A stretch of DNA of 64,000 bases, taken from contig NDFF03000004.1 of the NCBI GenBank assembly GCA_002150815.3, positions 186,001-250,000 on the forward strand, given 5' to 3'. The translations under genes and the position numbers were made by a program. The notes beneath the pieces are model-generated. The model did not search any database. It was not told the DNA's origin and saw only the letters and a list, made by a program, of their open reading frames with translations. The stretch is from Grammothele lineata (lineage: Eukaryota; Basidiomycota; Agaricomycetes; Polyporales; Polyporaceae). Positions 46,489 to 58,720 of this stretch are shown here, one piece after another (positions within the stretch are counted from its first letter, which is position 1; every line of letters begins with the position of its first letter).

Positions 46489-48096
46489 CTACGCGTCCGC
46501 CAAGTCCGCGAAGGAGAGCGTGCTGGCGTTCAGATTGTGTTGGACGTAGCGCGTCTGGAACCACGTCTGGCCGATCTGCCACTGCGGGGCGGTCACGAAG
46601 GACGCGCCGAGGATGTTCGCGGTGCAGACGCGCCCGTCGGCGGTGCGGTTGAGGACGTTGGCGTCCGGGTCGACGTAGTGCACCTCGGTGCTCGGCGGGA
46701 AGCTGAACCCGAAGCGGGCGGGGGGCGTGGCGCAGTCGTACGTACCCTGTTAGATAATGGTGATAGTGAGAGGAGCTCGCGTGTAGAGTCGGAGTCAGTC
46801 ATACGCACCAGCACGACAGTGCCAATGTCCGGACCACTCGTTTCCGTAATGTTGTAGCCGACGGAAAGAAGGGCGGCGCGGACTTGCTCGAGAGGTCCTA
46901 TGATGTTCGGGGTGCCGTTGTCGACTTCATGGGACGTCAGTCGGAAGGAAGAAGAGGCAGTCTGACGTTATGACAACTCACAAATGGGAGTAATGTGTGT
47001 AACCGGCTCGCCGTTGACTACGAAAAGAGCCGAGTCTTCCTCCGTGTCGTTCAAAGCGATCCAGGCATCGACCTATATCACACAAGTCATGAGAACTCGA
47101 ATGGGCGTCTGTTATGGCTAATGTACGTACTGAAAGCGTCGGAAGAGTGGTGAGATTCCCTTTGATCTTGGTCTCATCTGAGTTCCGCCGTCAGTGCTCA
47201 GGTATATTCCAGCATAGATCACTGGGAACCTACTGATGGGGCCGAAAATCAAGGAGCCAGTACCGTCCTTCTTTAGCGCAAGACCGAACTCGCAGGGAGA
47301 AACTAAACGTGGAATCGTCAGCGATCAAGCCAAGCGAAAGTTTCACTAGAACGACTTACTGCTCTCCCGATCGCATATAGCTTGTGCAAGGGACTGTCCC
47401 GCCAAGAAAGTCGGGTCATTCGGGTCGGTGATCATAGACGCAGGTGGACTGAACCCGATGATGCTGGAGAGCGCGATTGATTCAATTAAGCTGAACTCTC
47501 TGAAGATGAGATGCGTACTGACCCATCCCCGGGCAGGGGGTCACCATCGGTGATGTTTCCAACCAAAAAGCCGTCCAGAGAGACGCCGTCAAACTCGACG
47601 TCGTCTTTCACGAAAGAGAACGTTTCCTGTAGTCAATCCAGGCATTAGCAACACTGATCACGAGGTCGGCCCTTAGCGCATACCGAGGCGGGAGCCGTGC
47701 CATCTTCGCTGGCGCCATTGAACTGGATGAACTCGCCCATGTTCGTCTGGACAGAGGTAGGGTTTGGCTTGTAGAGCCCCTCCCTGATGATGACGGCGAA
47801 GCTTCCGGTATCGATGGTGAGCTGCGAGAGACATAACGGACTTCTGTCAGGTGAAGAGCGGAGAAGTGCAGCAATATGCCACTCACGCTGAAGTTTTGGC
47901 CCCCGACAGCGAAGTCGGCGAACCAGAATCCCTGAAAAGCACGATGAGCTGTGAGCAGAGTGTCGTAAATGGTAGTCAACAGATGGATGCGCACCTTGTC
48001 TAGCTTGAGAGGAACACGCCCTGGAAGACTACCGGCGCATACACCAGTTGCACATGCCAAAAGAGAGCTTGCAAGCAATTTGGTAGTAGAACGCAT
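46489..48096 (-). CDS. Aspartic protease family A1, secreted
   Basis: Ten exons (48096-47995, 47931-47887, 47821-47684, 47626-47523, 47463-47360, 47302-47234, 47177-47131, 47072-46982, 46924-46809, 46746-46489) give 357 residues. A signal peptide precedes SLPGRVPLKLDK; there is almost no propeptide. GFWFADFAVGGQNFSLTIDT starts the fold, with the first active-site motif DTGS. Later come DGFLVGNITDG, IIGFSPPASM and a disulfide-type loop. The second motif reads FDNGTPNIIGP, that is DNGT where D(T/S)GT is usual. The end, GQTWFQTRYVQHNLNASTLS followed by FADLADA, is typical of A1. Both Asp are present, so catalysis is plausible. It probably acts outside the cell. Confidence 0.85.
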
Positions 48097-49006
48097 GCTG
48101 GTTCAATAGCAGCGAGTTGACCAGCGAAGGATGTGGGTGAGGCCTGAGGCCTTGCGCATTTAAGTCGCAGCGAGTGAATAGAAGGCGGTGCACCGAGGCG
48201 TAATGTTTCGTCTCTCCACATCATGAGGGCAGCTTTTGATCATTGACTACGCCGCGTCGGATGGGGGGCTGGGGGGCTGGAATGGACATGCCGACGTGCG
48301 TCGCGAATCTGACGTCGAAGCGGTGCCGCCGCATGGCCACCGGGCACAGAGGCCCGTGAGGAGGGTGCACGCCGCACCGATGACAGCAATGGGTCCCTTC
48401 TGACTTGGGGAGCGAGCGTTACAAGTGGGAATCGATGCCAGAGGTTAGTCGAGAGCAAAGCTGTTGCGAGTCGCATGCCGAAGCGAAAGGTCGAACGGTG
48501 GCGACGCATCGAGCCGCTAGCGCTGTCGCCACCACTCTTTTGGAATTCCCACGAACAATGCTGACGTAAGCAAATAAGTAGTAAACCGAGCTTCACAATC
48601 AAGCATTACCCTCCCTGAGTCCTACTAAGTACGTCACTGCCCTTCCCTTCAACTACTGATACACATCCAAGTAGGCAGGGTGAAGTTCGTCGAAGGGCCG
48701 CCTTTGAGAGCCGCACCCCGACGCCACGTCCGACGCTGACCTGGGCTTCTATCGCGAGGTTTGCGAGGGCTAGTCAGCAGCATATGTCCCCGCGCGCCGC
48801 ACGCCGGTTCGTGCGTGTTCTCCATTACTTATGCCGACACACAGCATCGGGAGACCCGTGGAGAGTATATCTGTGTATGCGCGTCATTGAGGCCTTGCCA
48901 CAGATGCTTTCGGCCTTACGCCGCTCACTCGCAATTGACTTTATGAGCTCTTCCGAGTCCCAAGGCGTCTGGTATTTCACCGTTCCATCCGGAGCGCTCA
49001 TGAGGG
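48097..49006. other. Intergenic: protease promoter, otherwise nothing recognised
   Basis: About 0.9 kb. Open frames such as 48602-48240 minus have no recognisable motif. A ggggggctgg doublet occurs near 48260. Confidence 0.4.
48158..48164 (-). promoter_or_regulatory. TATA-like CTTAAAT before the aspartic protease gene
   Basis: Minus-strand CTTAAAT about 65 nt upstream of the protease ATG. Confidence 0.35.
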
Positions 49007-49436
49007 TCATCCAGTCGCGGAGCGCGCGAGTGGCTCGGATGGTTTACTCGGCGCTACCACCGCATGCGCCGACGGAGCGGGATAACTGGTACTGGGAGGG
49101 CCTGGATATGGCGGAAGGGGCTCGACTTCAGTGGTCTCCATACCCTGGGGTGACGGCGCCGGCGTAGACGCCGTCGGCGTGCCACCAGCGTCGTACGCCA
49201 CGGATGGCATGAATAGAGGTCGTTTGAACCAGAACACGAGGGCGGTTATGACGAGGACGAAAACACCTAGGTCAAGAACACTGGTGTGAGCAGCGGACAT
49301 TCCAAGTGTGTAGAGCAACACACTGACCTGCGGCGGCGAGGGCGATACCGAGGGAGAGCGAAGCAGCATGCTGTGCAGAAGGTGTCGCGTCTCTGGCCTG
49401 GAGGAGTGAAGGAGTAGGAGTGGTGAGGGGTGCCAT
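49007..49436 (-). CDS. Small single-pass membrane protein, unknown function
   Basis: Two exons, 49436-49328 and 49266-49007, joined across a 61-nt intron, give 122 residues. The N-terminal part is Ser/Thr/Ala-rich (MAPLTTPTPSLLQARDATPS). The membrane segment runs from ASLSLGIALAAAG across the intron into VFVLVITALVFWF. It is followed by KRPLF, as expected for a cytosolic side, then a Pro/Ser-rich tail with PLPPYPGPPSTSYP. The LPPY sequence fits the LPxY/PPxY class bound by Nedd4/Rsp5 ubiquitin ligases. Similar tiny Ser-rich membrane proteins are common in basidiomycetes; I cannot name a family. The hydrophobic segment rebuilt exactly by splicing supports the gene. Confidence 0.6.
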
Positions 49437-50352
49437 CTCTTAAGTGGATACGAAGAGCGGACTTGGTAGGCTTTCTCATCTTATGTGCTCCTGCGCCTGG
49501 TAGGATACTGCGGCACATAGCCTTGGTTTTGAAGGAGACGCAGTATGTGAGCCGCGATGCGGTGGACGCCGTTCCAGGCTGTGGTTTCTTGATCTGTGTG
49601 TCTACGAGGCGGATGGCGTTGGTTGGACGCTGGTCAGGACGCGTATGTCCGGCTCACTCGGGGAGATCTGTCAATATAGGGCGGTTCACATTGCGAACGC
49701 AATCATGTGTACTCATAGGAACGTGCCTATTGAACCTGTGAGGTAGGGACATGACACTGCCTCAGCCGCGGAATGTGTGATGGAGACTCCTTTGAAAGGC
49801 AAAATCGCACTGCCGGATCCAGGACATTACCTCAATGATTTTGCACCAAACGCTCGCTCAAAGGGGGAAGTTTTTTGCGTATCCGCGCTACGAAACCCTG
49901 GTGTCAGCAATTGCGAAGCTACACTCCCGAGACATGCATGCGATATGAAAGTCTGAAATCAATGAAATTGCGCTGAAGTTTGAACATTCTAAGGAGAATA
50001 CATGCGGTAAAAATTGTAAGAACCACCGTCCCATCCTCCTCGCGAAAGGATTATGCGCAAGGAGAACATAAGGGCGCTGAGACGTCCAGTTGATCTTGAC
50101 TGGCCGGCCTGACACTCGAACAACCGCGTGGAAGAAGGCAGTTATGAGCAACATGGGGAAAAGCATGGCCGGGTCGCCGCACGAAGGAAAGCTGCGGCAG
50201 CGCTCACGCGTGGCCTATATACTCGCGCCGTGGGAACTTTAGGGGAGGCCCCGCGCGAATGCGGCAGTGGCTCCGCCGTCATCGCGCCGACGCCCGCGCT
50301 CGCTGCTGGGGTGCTGCTGCTCACTGTTGCTCTTGTTCTCGGCGATGCTATC
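49437..50352. other. Intergenic, nothing recognised
   Basis: About 0.9 kb between the small membrane protein gene and the WDR7-like gene, which diverge. A 92-codon hydrophobic frame (50166-49888, minus) exists but has no support beyond being open. Confidence 0.4.
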
Positions 50353-53300
50353 ATGGCCGCGAAGCTCGAGCAGTTCTCTCTCTCCATCCCCGTAACATTT
50401 TCGCCACACGCGAAGGCGAAAGGCACCGCCCATATCACCGAAGAAGCCCTCTCGTCTGCCTCACCTTCCTGCATCGCGTACTGGGGATCTTCAGCTCCGG
50501 CCGTGCTTCATGGTCAAGTTGACTCAAGCCATGCGCAAACTGTTGCCGTAGGCTGCAAGGACGGCTCTGTCTTTGTCCTGCGCTCAAGTGCACCTGCAAG
50601 TCAACCCATCTCCCCTCCGCCACCTCCTGAGCTCGTTTCGCCGCCTCTCAGTCCAAGACTGCACCTCGGGTTAGGCAGGCCTTCGTCGCGCTCCGCCTCA
50701 CCATCATCCACCAAGTCCTCCCTCTCCCCGTTCCAAGTTACCCGCTCGCGCATCGTTTCCTCGGTCACCACGGAACAGGCGGAGGCCCCGAAGAACTATG
50801 TCGACTTCGAGGAAGAGCAGGAGAGGTTGAAGGGTATGCTCAAGGGGAAAGGGCACCGGGAGCGACATTCCTCTCACTCAAGGACAAGACCGGAACGCGA
50901 TTCCTTCTCCGAGAGGCCTACCGCCGGGCCCAGCACGGCCGGCAGCAGTCTCCGCAAAGACGACACCCGAAGTTATCTCTCCGCTGCTCTATCTCCTACA
51001 TCATCTACCCTTTCCTTGTCTATTTCAGCCCCTCCTTCCCCGCCTCTTGTGACTGCCACTTCACCAGAACCTGGGCCGTCAACTCAATTTGCTCTTCGGT
51101 ATCACGCCTTTCCTCCTCAAGCTGGACCCGGACGGGCCGTCTCTTCACTCAAAGCGCATGAGGGTGGTCGTTACTTCACCTGTCTACTGGATACGGGGTG
51201 AGTGTCTCCTGCTCCAAGGCTGACGTGATGACGCTGTCTATGCCTGCGGGAGGAGGGCCAGACGACCACTACTTCCCCGGTTCACTCGACGAGTGCTAAT
51301 ACGTTCCGCAGAGTGCTCTCTGTCCATTCCGGACCGGATGGACAATGTCTCGCGTCGGCGATGATAGAACCACGACCCAAGCCCACCCTGTCTGGCGGGA
51401 AGATCCAGACAACCCCACCTATGCATTGGATATGGAGGACACTACTGGTAGCGACATCCGAAGAGGTGCGCTCTGTCGCCTCTGGTGGGTCGCCTTCGCT
51501 AATACCTACGACGGTTGCATGTATCTACTGCCCAGTCAATAATATTATTTGCTTGTGCTTCCCCCGACGAGTTCTATCCGGCGGGACAGATTGCGGACTC
51601 GGGTTCCGACTCGGAGAACCGGGTTATCGTAGCTGCGTATGAGCTTACTCTTCCGGGAGAGGCGCATACGGGCGAAGCAACCCTAGAGCCGCTAGGGCAG
51701 CTAATGATAGATGGACATGTCAACACTGTCGGTTTGCGAGCAGAGCACGACCGTAAGTCTTTTCTTACTCGTCTACCGCTTCTTCTTAAGGGAAATCACG
51801 ATAGACTCCCTGACGTTATTCCACGTCAATTCCACTGGACACTTCATCTCCCGCACGATCCACATCCACGACCCGCTACCTCAGCCACCCCCTGACCTGC
51901 CGGGGTCGTCATCTACCCACCTCCCTATCCCGAACCCGTTCAAAGTCCTGAGGTCGCTCTCTTCGGACCACGTCGAGGACACCAACAGAGAGGAAACTTT
52001 CTCTCGATTGGACCTTGGGGAGGCGATCGACAACGGTGAGATAGGGGGCTCTGGTTCTGTTGTCGGTCTACGTGCGTATGATAGCGGGGATGCTGTTCGG
52101 CTTTGCGCTTGGAATGGCCAAGAGCTCCTCGTACGTGTTCTCTCTTCCAAGTAAGCCGTCGATCACTGAGACGCAGGCATAGGTACGAGATTGGTCTGGC
52201 AGTGATTTGGGCGGCTCTACTGTCGTGCCCGCCTTTGGAGTCCAGGATGTCCGGTGGACTGATCGTGACTTGCTCGCGGTTCTGTACCCAGTATGTATCG
52301 TGCATTCCCACTGGGGGATATGCGAATTCTCATATTTGGTTCTAACAGGATCGTGGCGAGACGTACCGTGTATCTGAGCTCTCTAAACCAGATGCGGTGA
52401 CTGCGCTCGAGTGAGTGCACAATCTTGGACTTTCGTAGGCGGATTGCTCAACCAACTTAGAGCGAAACTGTCATCAAACACTCCCTTTACGCCCGGAGAC
52501 GCTCTCGCTCTCGCTCCAGGGGGATACGTCATATCTACCCACGTGAAGAACGGACGTCGACGGATACACTACACCAGCCTTGACTACACGACCGACCAGT
52601 CGACAGCCACGAAGACACGCACGCTCTGGAAGGCCAGCCAAGACTCTGCCGCGCTGTCGGCACAGCGTCGTATCTCGTCGATGTTGCCCCTCGAGCTTAA
52701 TGACGTCATCGTGGGATACTGTGAGCTCCTTGAACGCGTTGCTAGTTGTCATTATTACTGATCGGGATCTCAAGCCGACGGGGGGATATGCCGGTCTTCG
52801 CTTGTAGAGTTGGTCCGGGCCACGGACGACACTTCGAACACGTCCGATCTGCCTCTCCCTGGAGAGATCGTCTTGTTGGACGTCGTGCAGAACGTCCGAA
52901 CGGGTGAGCGCGTGCTTGTTGGAGGTTCGGACGATGGCACGGTCGCCATCTGGACTCTTGAGTGATTCTTCTCTCGTTTTGATTCTTCCTTCTGCTGATC
53001 ACTCGTCACCCAGTACGCTCAAGCTATGCGCAAGGTGGACGCTCTTCAACACCCCACTCGCATGCGTCATCACGCTCGACGACGACAAAGTCGGCCGTCT
53101 GCACGGGTGTGTGCTGTGCGTCTCCCAGGATGGCACGATCGGGGTGGTTGCCGTGGACGGATACGAATTGTACGTCTTCCACACTCATCCTCATCGTCTC
53201 CTTCTTGCCTGACCATGTCTTTTGATGTAGCATCTATCTCGTCCCGGGCTCCGCCGCGCCCCTCGCACGCATATGCTTAGGGGACAACAACCTGTTGCTC

Positions 53301-55513
53301 ATGTATACGGACGGACGCGCGCGGCTATGGGACACTCGCACGCGGGAATTCTGGCGGTCGATGGGCATAGGGAAGGGCGAGGAGCTCATGCAGGAGGGGG
53401 GTTGGTCCCAGTGGTACGCACATCTTGACGTTGTCCTGTGGCATACGCTTGCTCACCCCTCCCGCCCATAGGGATCTCACAGACCCTGCAGAGCCTAGTT
53501 CTGTGCTTACCACGGTGTCTCGCCAAGCTTCGATGGACGCAGGTGAGTTGTATGCTTTGTCTGATTCGAGCGACTTCCGCCACTGATATTTACTGTGCTC
53601 CAGCCTCAACACTGTTGGTGGACGTGTCAGCTTTCCTCAGGCAGCTTACATCGGGCTCCCCGCGGGTCGGCTCTCCCGGCCCGGGGCTCGGCCCGAAGGC
53701 AAAGCTGGAGAATGCACGCGCGCTGCTATCAGTACTCCTCACCTTCGGCATCAGTGACGGCATCGACGGTATATGTACCGAAGGACTCTCGGTCGCGTCG
53801 TCGACAGCAGCAGTCGGGCTCGCGAAGTATGTACGATTGTTCTTCTTATGTGTTCGTTGTACTCATCTCGTGTCGTCTCGTAGCGCAGATGCATTCTCCC
53901 TTTTTCCCCAAATGGGACCCACGAGCGCATGGACGGTCTCGCCGGAGGCATCGGCGGATCGCGCGCTTGCAATTTTGTCAGTGCTGCAGTATCTAGCACA
54001 GTACGAAGGTACGTACATAGCTTTGCGTCAGTAAAATCTAAGCGTACTCATCCAGGAACAGATCTCGCTCAGGACGCGAACACTGTAATGACGTTCTACG
54101 CCGCTTCGGTGGGCCAGCTCGTGCACGACATGTACCAGCCTCCGAGCCTCCCCCGCCTGGGGTTGCGCCTTCTTCAAACGATATGTGGGTGGCGCTGATC
54201 ATAACTCTACTGCTTGGAAGCGGTCATGCTAAAGTCCCTGACAGCTCCCGAGGTCCGGCATGCGGCACGTATGCTGTTTGACGCGGGCGTGGCGCGGCTC
54301 TCCGATCCGGAGACGACGGAAATGGTCGAAGGCTGGCAACAGTACCGTACGTGCACTGTTGTGGCGTATCCTGTCGTACAGAGCTCACTGGTTTGCAGTC
54401 CCCTCCACGCGTCCAGAGAAGGAGAGAGACTGGACTCAAAGCGCGCTCGCGCTCTGTATCTGTGGTTTCATCGCGGTGGAAAAGTACACCCTGCTCCCGA
54501 CAAGGTACGAATTGATATGTGCCATCGAAAGCGCATCCTAAGCCTCTTAACAGCGCGCTCACGGACATCGCCAAATCAATCGCGGTCTATCTGCATGACG
54601 AGACCTCGCCGCACCGCTCGCTCGCGATCGACCTTTGCTCGCGTGGCTTCCAGGTCTGGCAACAATATGTTGACGCCGTAGAGATGCTCCGCGCTCTCTT
54701 CACACTCGCCACCACGTCCAAGAAAGAAGCCATCGCGGCGCACAACGTCGGCGCCCAAGCGCGGACCGCCGTCCTGCAGATCGCGGCGAGCAACACACCG
54801 CTGTTCATGACGACACTCGCGATTGACATCCTTCACCCTCGGAGCGTCGCTCACCGGCGGGCGGTCATGCAGCTCGTCATCTTCCTCGTGCGCAAGAAGC
54901 CCCTCGTTCTCTACGCGAACCTGCCCCGACTCGTCGAGGCAATCGTCAAGTCGCTCGATCCTAACGCAAGCGCCACGCGCGAGGCCGTGCTCGACCCTGC
55001 GACGGAGATTCTCAGCCACGTCGTGCAGACGTTCCCGACCGTCGACTTCCACATGGGCTCGCAGCGGCTCGCGGTCGGCACTAGCGAGGGCGCGGTGGTG
55101 ATGTACGACCTCAAGACGGCGACGCGGCTGTACGTGCTCGAGGGGCACAAGAAGCGGACTACGGCGTGCAGCTTCTCGCCTGACGGGCGAAGGCTCGTGA
55201 CGGTGTCGCTCGAGGAGTCGGACGTGCTCGTGTGGAAGGTTGGGTCGAGCTTCACGAGCTTCTTCCTTCCTGGCGCGCCTCCGCGTCAGGGCCATAGCGG
55301 GTCGGAGCCATTCAAGACCCTGAGCTTCAACATTGGCGAGGCGGGTGCGTCATTGTATTCCTTAATCCGTTTTGAGCGGTGATGCTGACTACGTGCTGAT
55401 GCATAGCGCACATGAGTCTAGAGGCGACGCTAGTTAACGTGCGGTTCGAGTGGACGGCGGACCGGAGTGTAAAGTTGATGATAAAAGACAGCACGATGAC
55501 ATTTAGTACTTAG
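50353..55513 (+). CDS. WDR7/rabconnectin-3-beta-like WD40 protein
   Basis: Eighteen exons; main ones are 50353-51197, 51312-51465, 51536-51752, 51805-52130, 52461-52710, 53604-53826 and 54554-55344, with the last at 55407-55513. The model gives about 1376 residues. N-terminal WD-type segments include TVAVGCKDGSVFVLRS, then a long Ser/Pro linker, VLVGGSDDGTVAIWTL and MYTDGRARLWDTRTREFW. The middle is helical (MLKSLTAPEVRHAARMLFDA). The C-terminal block fits the end of WDR7: RLAVGTSEGAVVMYDLKTAT, LEGHKKRTTACSFSPDGRRL and TVSLEESDVLVWKVG. In animals WDR7 works with DMXL proteins on V-ATPase assembly and vesicle acidification; a RAVE-like role here is inferred. The junction at 52710/52810 and the second exon are the least certain. 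Confidence 0.78.
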
Positions 55514-56040
55514 TGTACATCCCTATCTAGAGTACGACGATTACCCGTTTACTTTCAGTCAGTATATTAGGTGCGCACCCTCCCACGACGGGTCCTGCGA
55601 CTGATCGAGCATGTGCAATCGAGTCACTGCGCACGCCCTGAAGGTTGAAATACGAATAAAGCTTCGATTGTGACGGGGGAAATGTTTTGAGGCGCGGAAT
55701 AAATGTTTGAATCGAACGATTGTATGGAGAACAATTGCAGGTTGTGTGATGAAAGTACAAATGCGGATTGAGGTATCGATGAATGTGCGGTGATGATTCG
55801 AAGGGAGACAATGAACGTTAACGGAGACGGGATAACAAGGAGGACGTGAATCTCTGCGAGATAGAGCGTATCGGTATATGCTTGCCGTACGGGATAGGAG
55901 CCACAGGAATACAACACCATAAAGGTCAAACGATGAACTATAACTGTCCAATCTTGACTATCGTGAAGCAAGCCCGAAGTCCGCGAAAACATGACCAGTA
56001 TAAGGGAATCTCGTCCCGGCTTTTAGGCTCTTCTCAGGCT
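55514..56040. other. Intergenic (convergent), nothing recognised
   Basis: 527 nt, AT-rich, between the stop of the WDR7-like gene and that of the amylase; both 3' UTRs should lie here. Confidence 0.5.
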
Positions 56041-58720
56041 CTATGCGCTCTTCGCACCAATATGGAGAGCAATCGCGCCGCGCGCAGGTACAGTCGCCTT
56101 GAAGGAGCCCTTCGAGACGGTGAAACTACGTGACGGCCAGTGAGAAAGCGAGCTCGGCGACACAGGTAGAAGGGGGGCACCACTCACGTAGAGTCGCTGG
56201 TGCACTCTCCGTTGGAGAGGGCGCCGCTGATGACGTCGCAGTATACGCCATCGGGGAGCGAGCTCGTGAACGTCGCCTCCCAAGCGGCCGCGTCGTTGTT
56301 GATCGCGACGAACCCAGCAGTGCCTGCGAGTTCCAGAATCAGTTCCATCCTCTCCATGCTCTTTTATAAACACTGGGTATACTCACCGCGGCCGAATGCG
56401 ATACGGTCTCCAGAGGGAGAGACCCAGTTCGTCATCGCGGCAGAGCCAACCTGGTTGCGGAAGCCGACCATACCCGCGACCGCAGTCCAGCGGTGCTGGC
56501 AAAGCCAGCCGTTCGTGCCTTCGGCACCCTCGCACGTGCCATAGCCGCTGTTCGGCGCGCCTGCATCGTTGTCGGAGTAAGAGTAGGAAGAGAGGACGGA
56601 GGTTTTGCCGTAAGGCTGGGCCAGAGAGAAGATCGTGGCGAGTGTGTAGGCGTTGTTGGAGGATTTGTAGCTGAGTTGATCGGAGTACTATTCGGGCGGC
56701 AGGCACAGTCAGCGGAGTTTCCGCGGACGGCGGTCTGGGGCGTACTCACGCGCTCAGAGTCGTGGTTCGCTACGAAAACATTCGCGCTAGCGCTGGGGAC
56801 CCAACCTGGTATTATGCAAAGCTTGTGAGTTCGCCGCATAGTCTGTAAGTTTCCTGAACTAACCGCGGTTGTTGAGCTCTTTAAGCGAAGCAAGCGTCGC
56901 CTTGCTAGTCAAGAATACATCCCGAAGAGCATCCCGGAAGAGGAATCTACGACAATCGTTATCATATCGCTCATGAGGTTCTATGTTAAGAATCAGGGCT
57001 CACTCCTGAACATTGCCTGTGCGCATACAGTTAGGACGGGTGGGCTAGGAAGAGGGTAAGTGCACTCACCGATAGCCGTCCAGTCACTTGGACTGATGTC
57101 CCCATCAGTTCCTGCTACAACCTCCTGAGTGATGAAGAGGTCTTTGCCCTGAGTGTCAATCTGGGACATTATGACCTCGAGGTCGGCAACGGGAATATCT
57201 GTGAAGTGATATGATAAATATGAGAGATAAAAGCCATAGATAATGATGAAATCCACAGACGTTTCGCAGCATCGAGACGGAAGCCGTCAAGTCCAGTGCT
57301 AATGAGGTCACTACCAAACTGAGCCAGACGACTGCGGACATAGTCCGATTCGGTCTTCAAACTGAGACCAGCCATTGTTAACGTTCGCACGCGGAATCAT
57401 AACGCAGTAGCTCTCACTCGGCAAGGCCCCACAGCTGACAGAATTGGACCTCCGTGATGTTGCCCCAGTTGTTAATACCGTGATAGCAGGTGTGGAAGTC
57501 ATAGACCATGTACGTCCCCGGGTAGTTGTACGTGGTATACGAAGAGCCAGCCGTGCCTACGGTACCAGTGCCGGCAGTCATGTGGTTAAAGATCACATCT
57601 AAACTGCCGTAGTTAGCGTTGAGGTAAATATATCAAAGGGAAGGACGCACCGGCAATGACCTTCACGCCCGCGTTGTGGCAGGTCTCGATCATGTTCTGG
57701 AACTGGTCGCGGTTCCCGTGCTTGGAGACGAGCTGGTACGAGACAACCTGGTAGTCTGTCCACCACTCATCTCCGAGGATGTGCTCTTGCGGTGGGCTCA
57801 CTGGTTCATCGTGGTCGGGACATAGCATGCGTGGTGGACAGAGCAAAGAAATGCAAGTGCGCATCAGCGAAATGGGAGGCGTGAGGTAAAGCGCCCAGCG
57901 CACCTTGTACGTATCCGTAACCCGCAGGGCCGATGAAGTTCGTGCATTCCTGCGCAACGCTCTCCCAGCTCCATTGGAACATCTCGATGATGACATCCTT
58001 GCTCGTTGGAGCTGCCGTCGCGGACGTCGTGGTCATGGTAGACGTCGTGATCGCAGTAGACGTGGTACTCGCGGTGGATGTCGTAGCGGAACTAGTAGTC
58101 GCGAGGCTCGACGCGGACGAGACCGCCTTGGAAGTTGCAAGCGAGGCTGCGCTTGAGACCGCCGTGGACGCTACAGTGGACTTTGACACGCCTGTGGCCC
58201 CTCCGGACGTCGTGGCGAGCGTGGAAGCACTGGGGACGGAGGCGCTAGAGACGACTGAGGATGCTACAGCAGACGCTGACGCGCCCGACGAAACAACTGC
58301 AGACGCAGTCACTGCGGTCGTTCTCGCTGAAGTCCCAGCTGAACTAGTGTCGAATGTTTTCGCGCTCGCCACTACTGTGGTAGCTAGCACCTCGGAAGCG
58401 CTCGAAACGCTCGAAACTGCCTCAGAAATCGCCGCAAGCCCCGACGCGCTCGAGGCGGCTTTGGAGGTTACGGCGAATGTTGAGGCAGCAGCGGCCGTCT
58501 TCACGAGCGTCGGTGCGCTCGACACCGCGGCAGATGTCGCGGCCAACGCCGGCACACCCGAGATTGCGGCAGACGTAGCTGCCAGCGTCGACGCGCCCGA
58601 GGTATTGCTGGAACCCTTGGGCTGGCCGGACGGGTGCACCCGACAGCGCACGGCTTCGGTTGTCGGCGCGAGGCCCGACGCGAGGGCCACAAGGAGCGAG
58701 AGGCGAGCCCAAGAGAGCAT
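56041..58720 (-). CDS. Secreted GH13 alpha-amylase with long N-terminal Ser/Thr/Ala stalk
   Basis: Eleven exons (58720-57904, 57800-57651, 57598-57418, 57361-57261, 57198-57070, 57016-57004, 56946-56864, 56805-56750, 56687-56387, 56323-56188, 56125-56041) give 683 residues. A signal peptide (residues 1-23) is followed by about 200 residues of Ser/Thr/Ala, a likely O-glycosylated stalk. The GH13 barrel starts at about 241 ([20 protein letters not shown]). All four conserved regions are present: [18 protein letters not shown] with the nucleophile Asp; FITQEVV with the acid Glu; FVANHDSER. The C-terminal beta domain ends [10 protein letters not shown]. The enzyme hydrolyses alpha-1,4 links in starch or glycogen. 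There is no C-terminal CBM20. One exon is 13 nt (GNVQE). Confidence 0.92.

Noticed and set aside
49888..50166. 92-codon hydrophobic frame, minus strand
   Set aside because: Only being open supports it; no splice partner, no motif, and it starts at the edge of the WDR7-like promoter region.
51345..51542. Alternative frame for exon 2 of the WDR7-like gene (GDDRTTTQAHPVWREDP)
   Set aside because: It reads well, but its phase fits neither the upstream donor at 51198 nor the downstream acceptor at 51535, whereas the other frame fits both.
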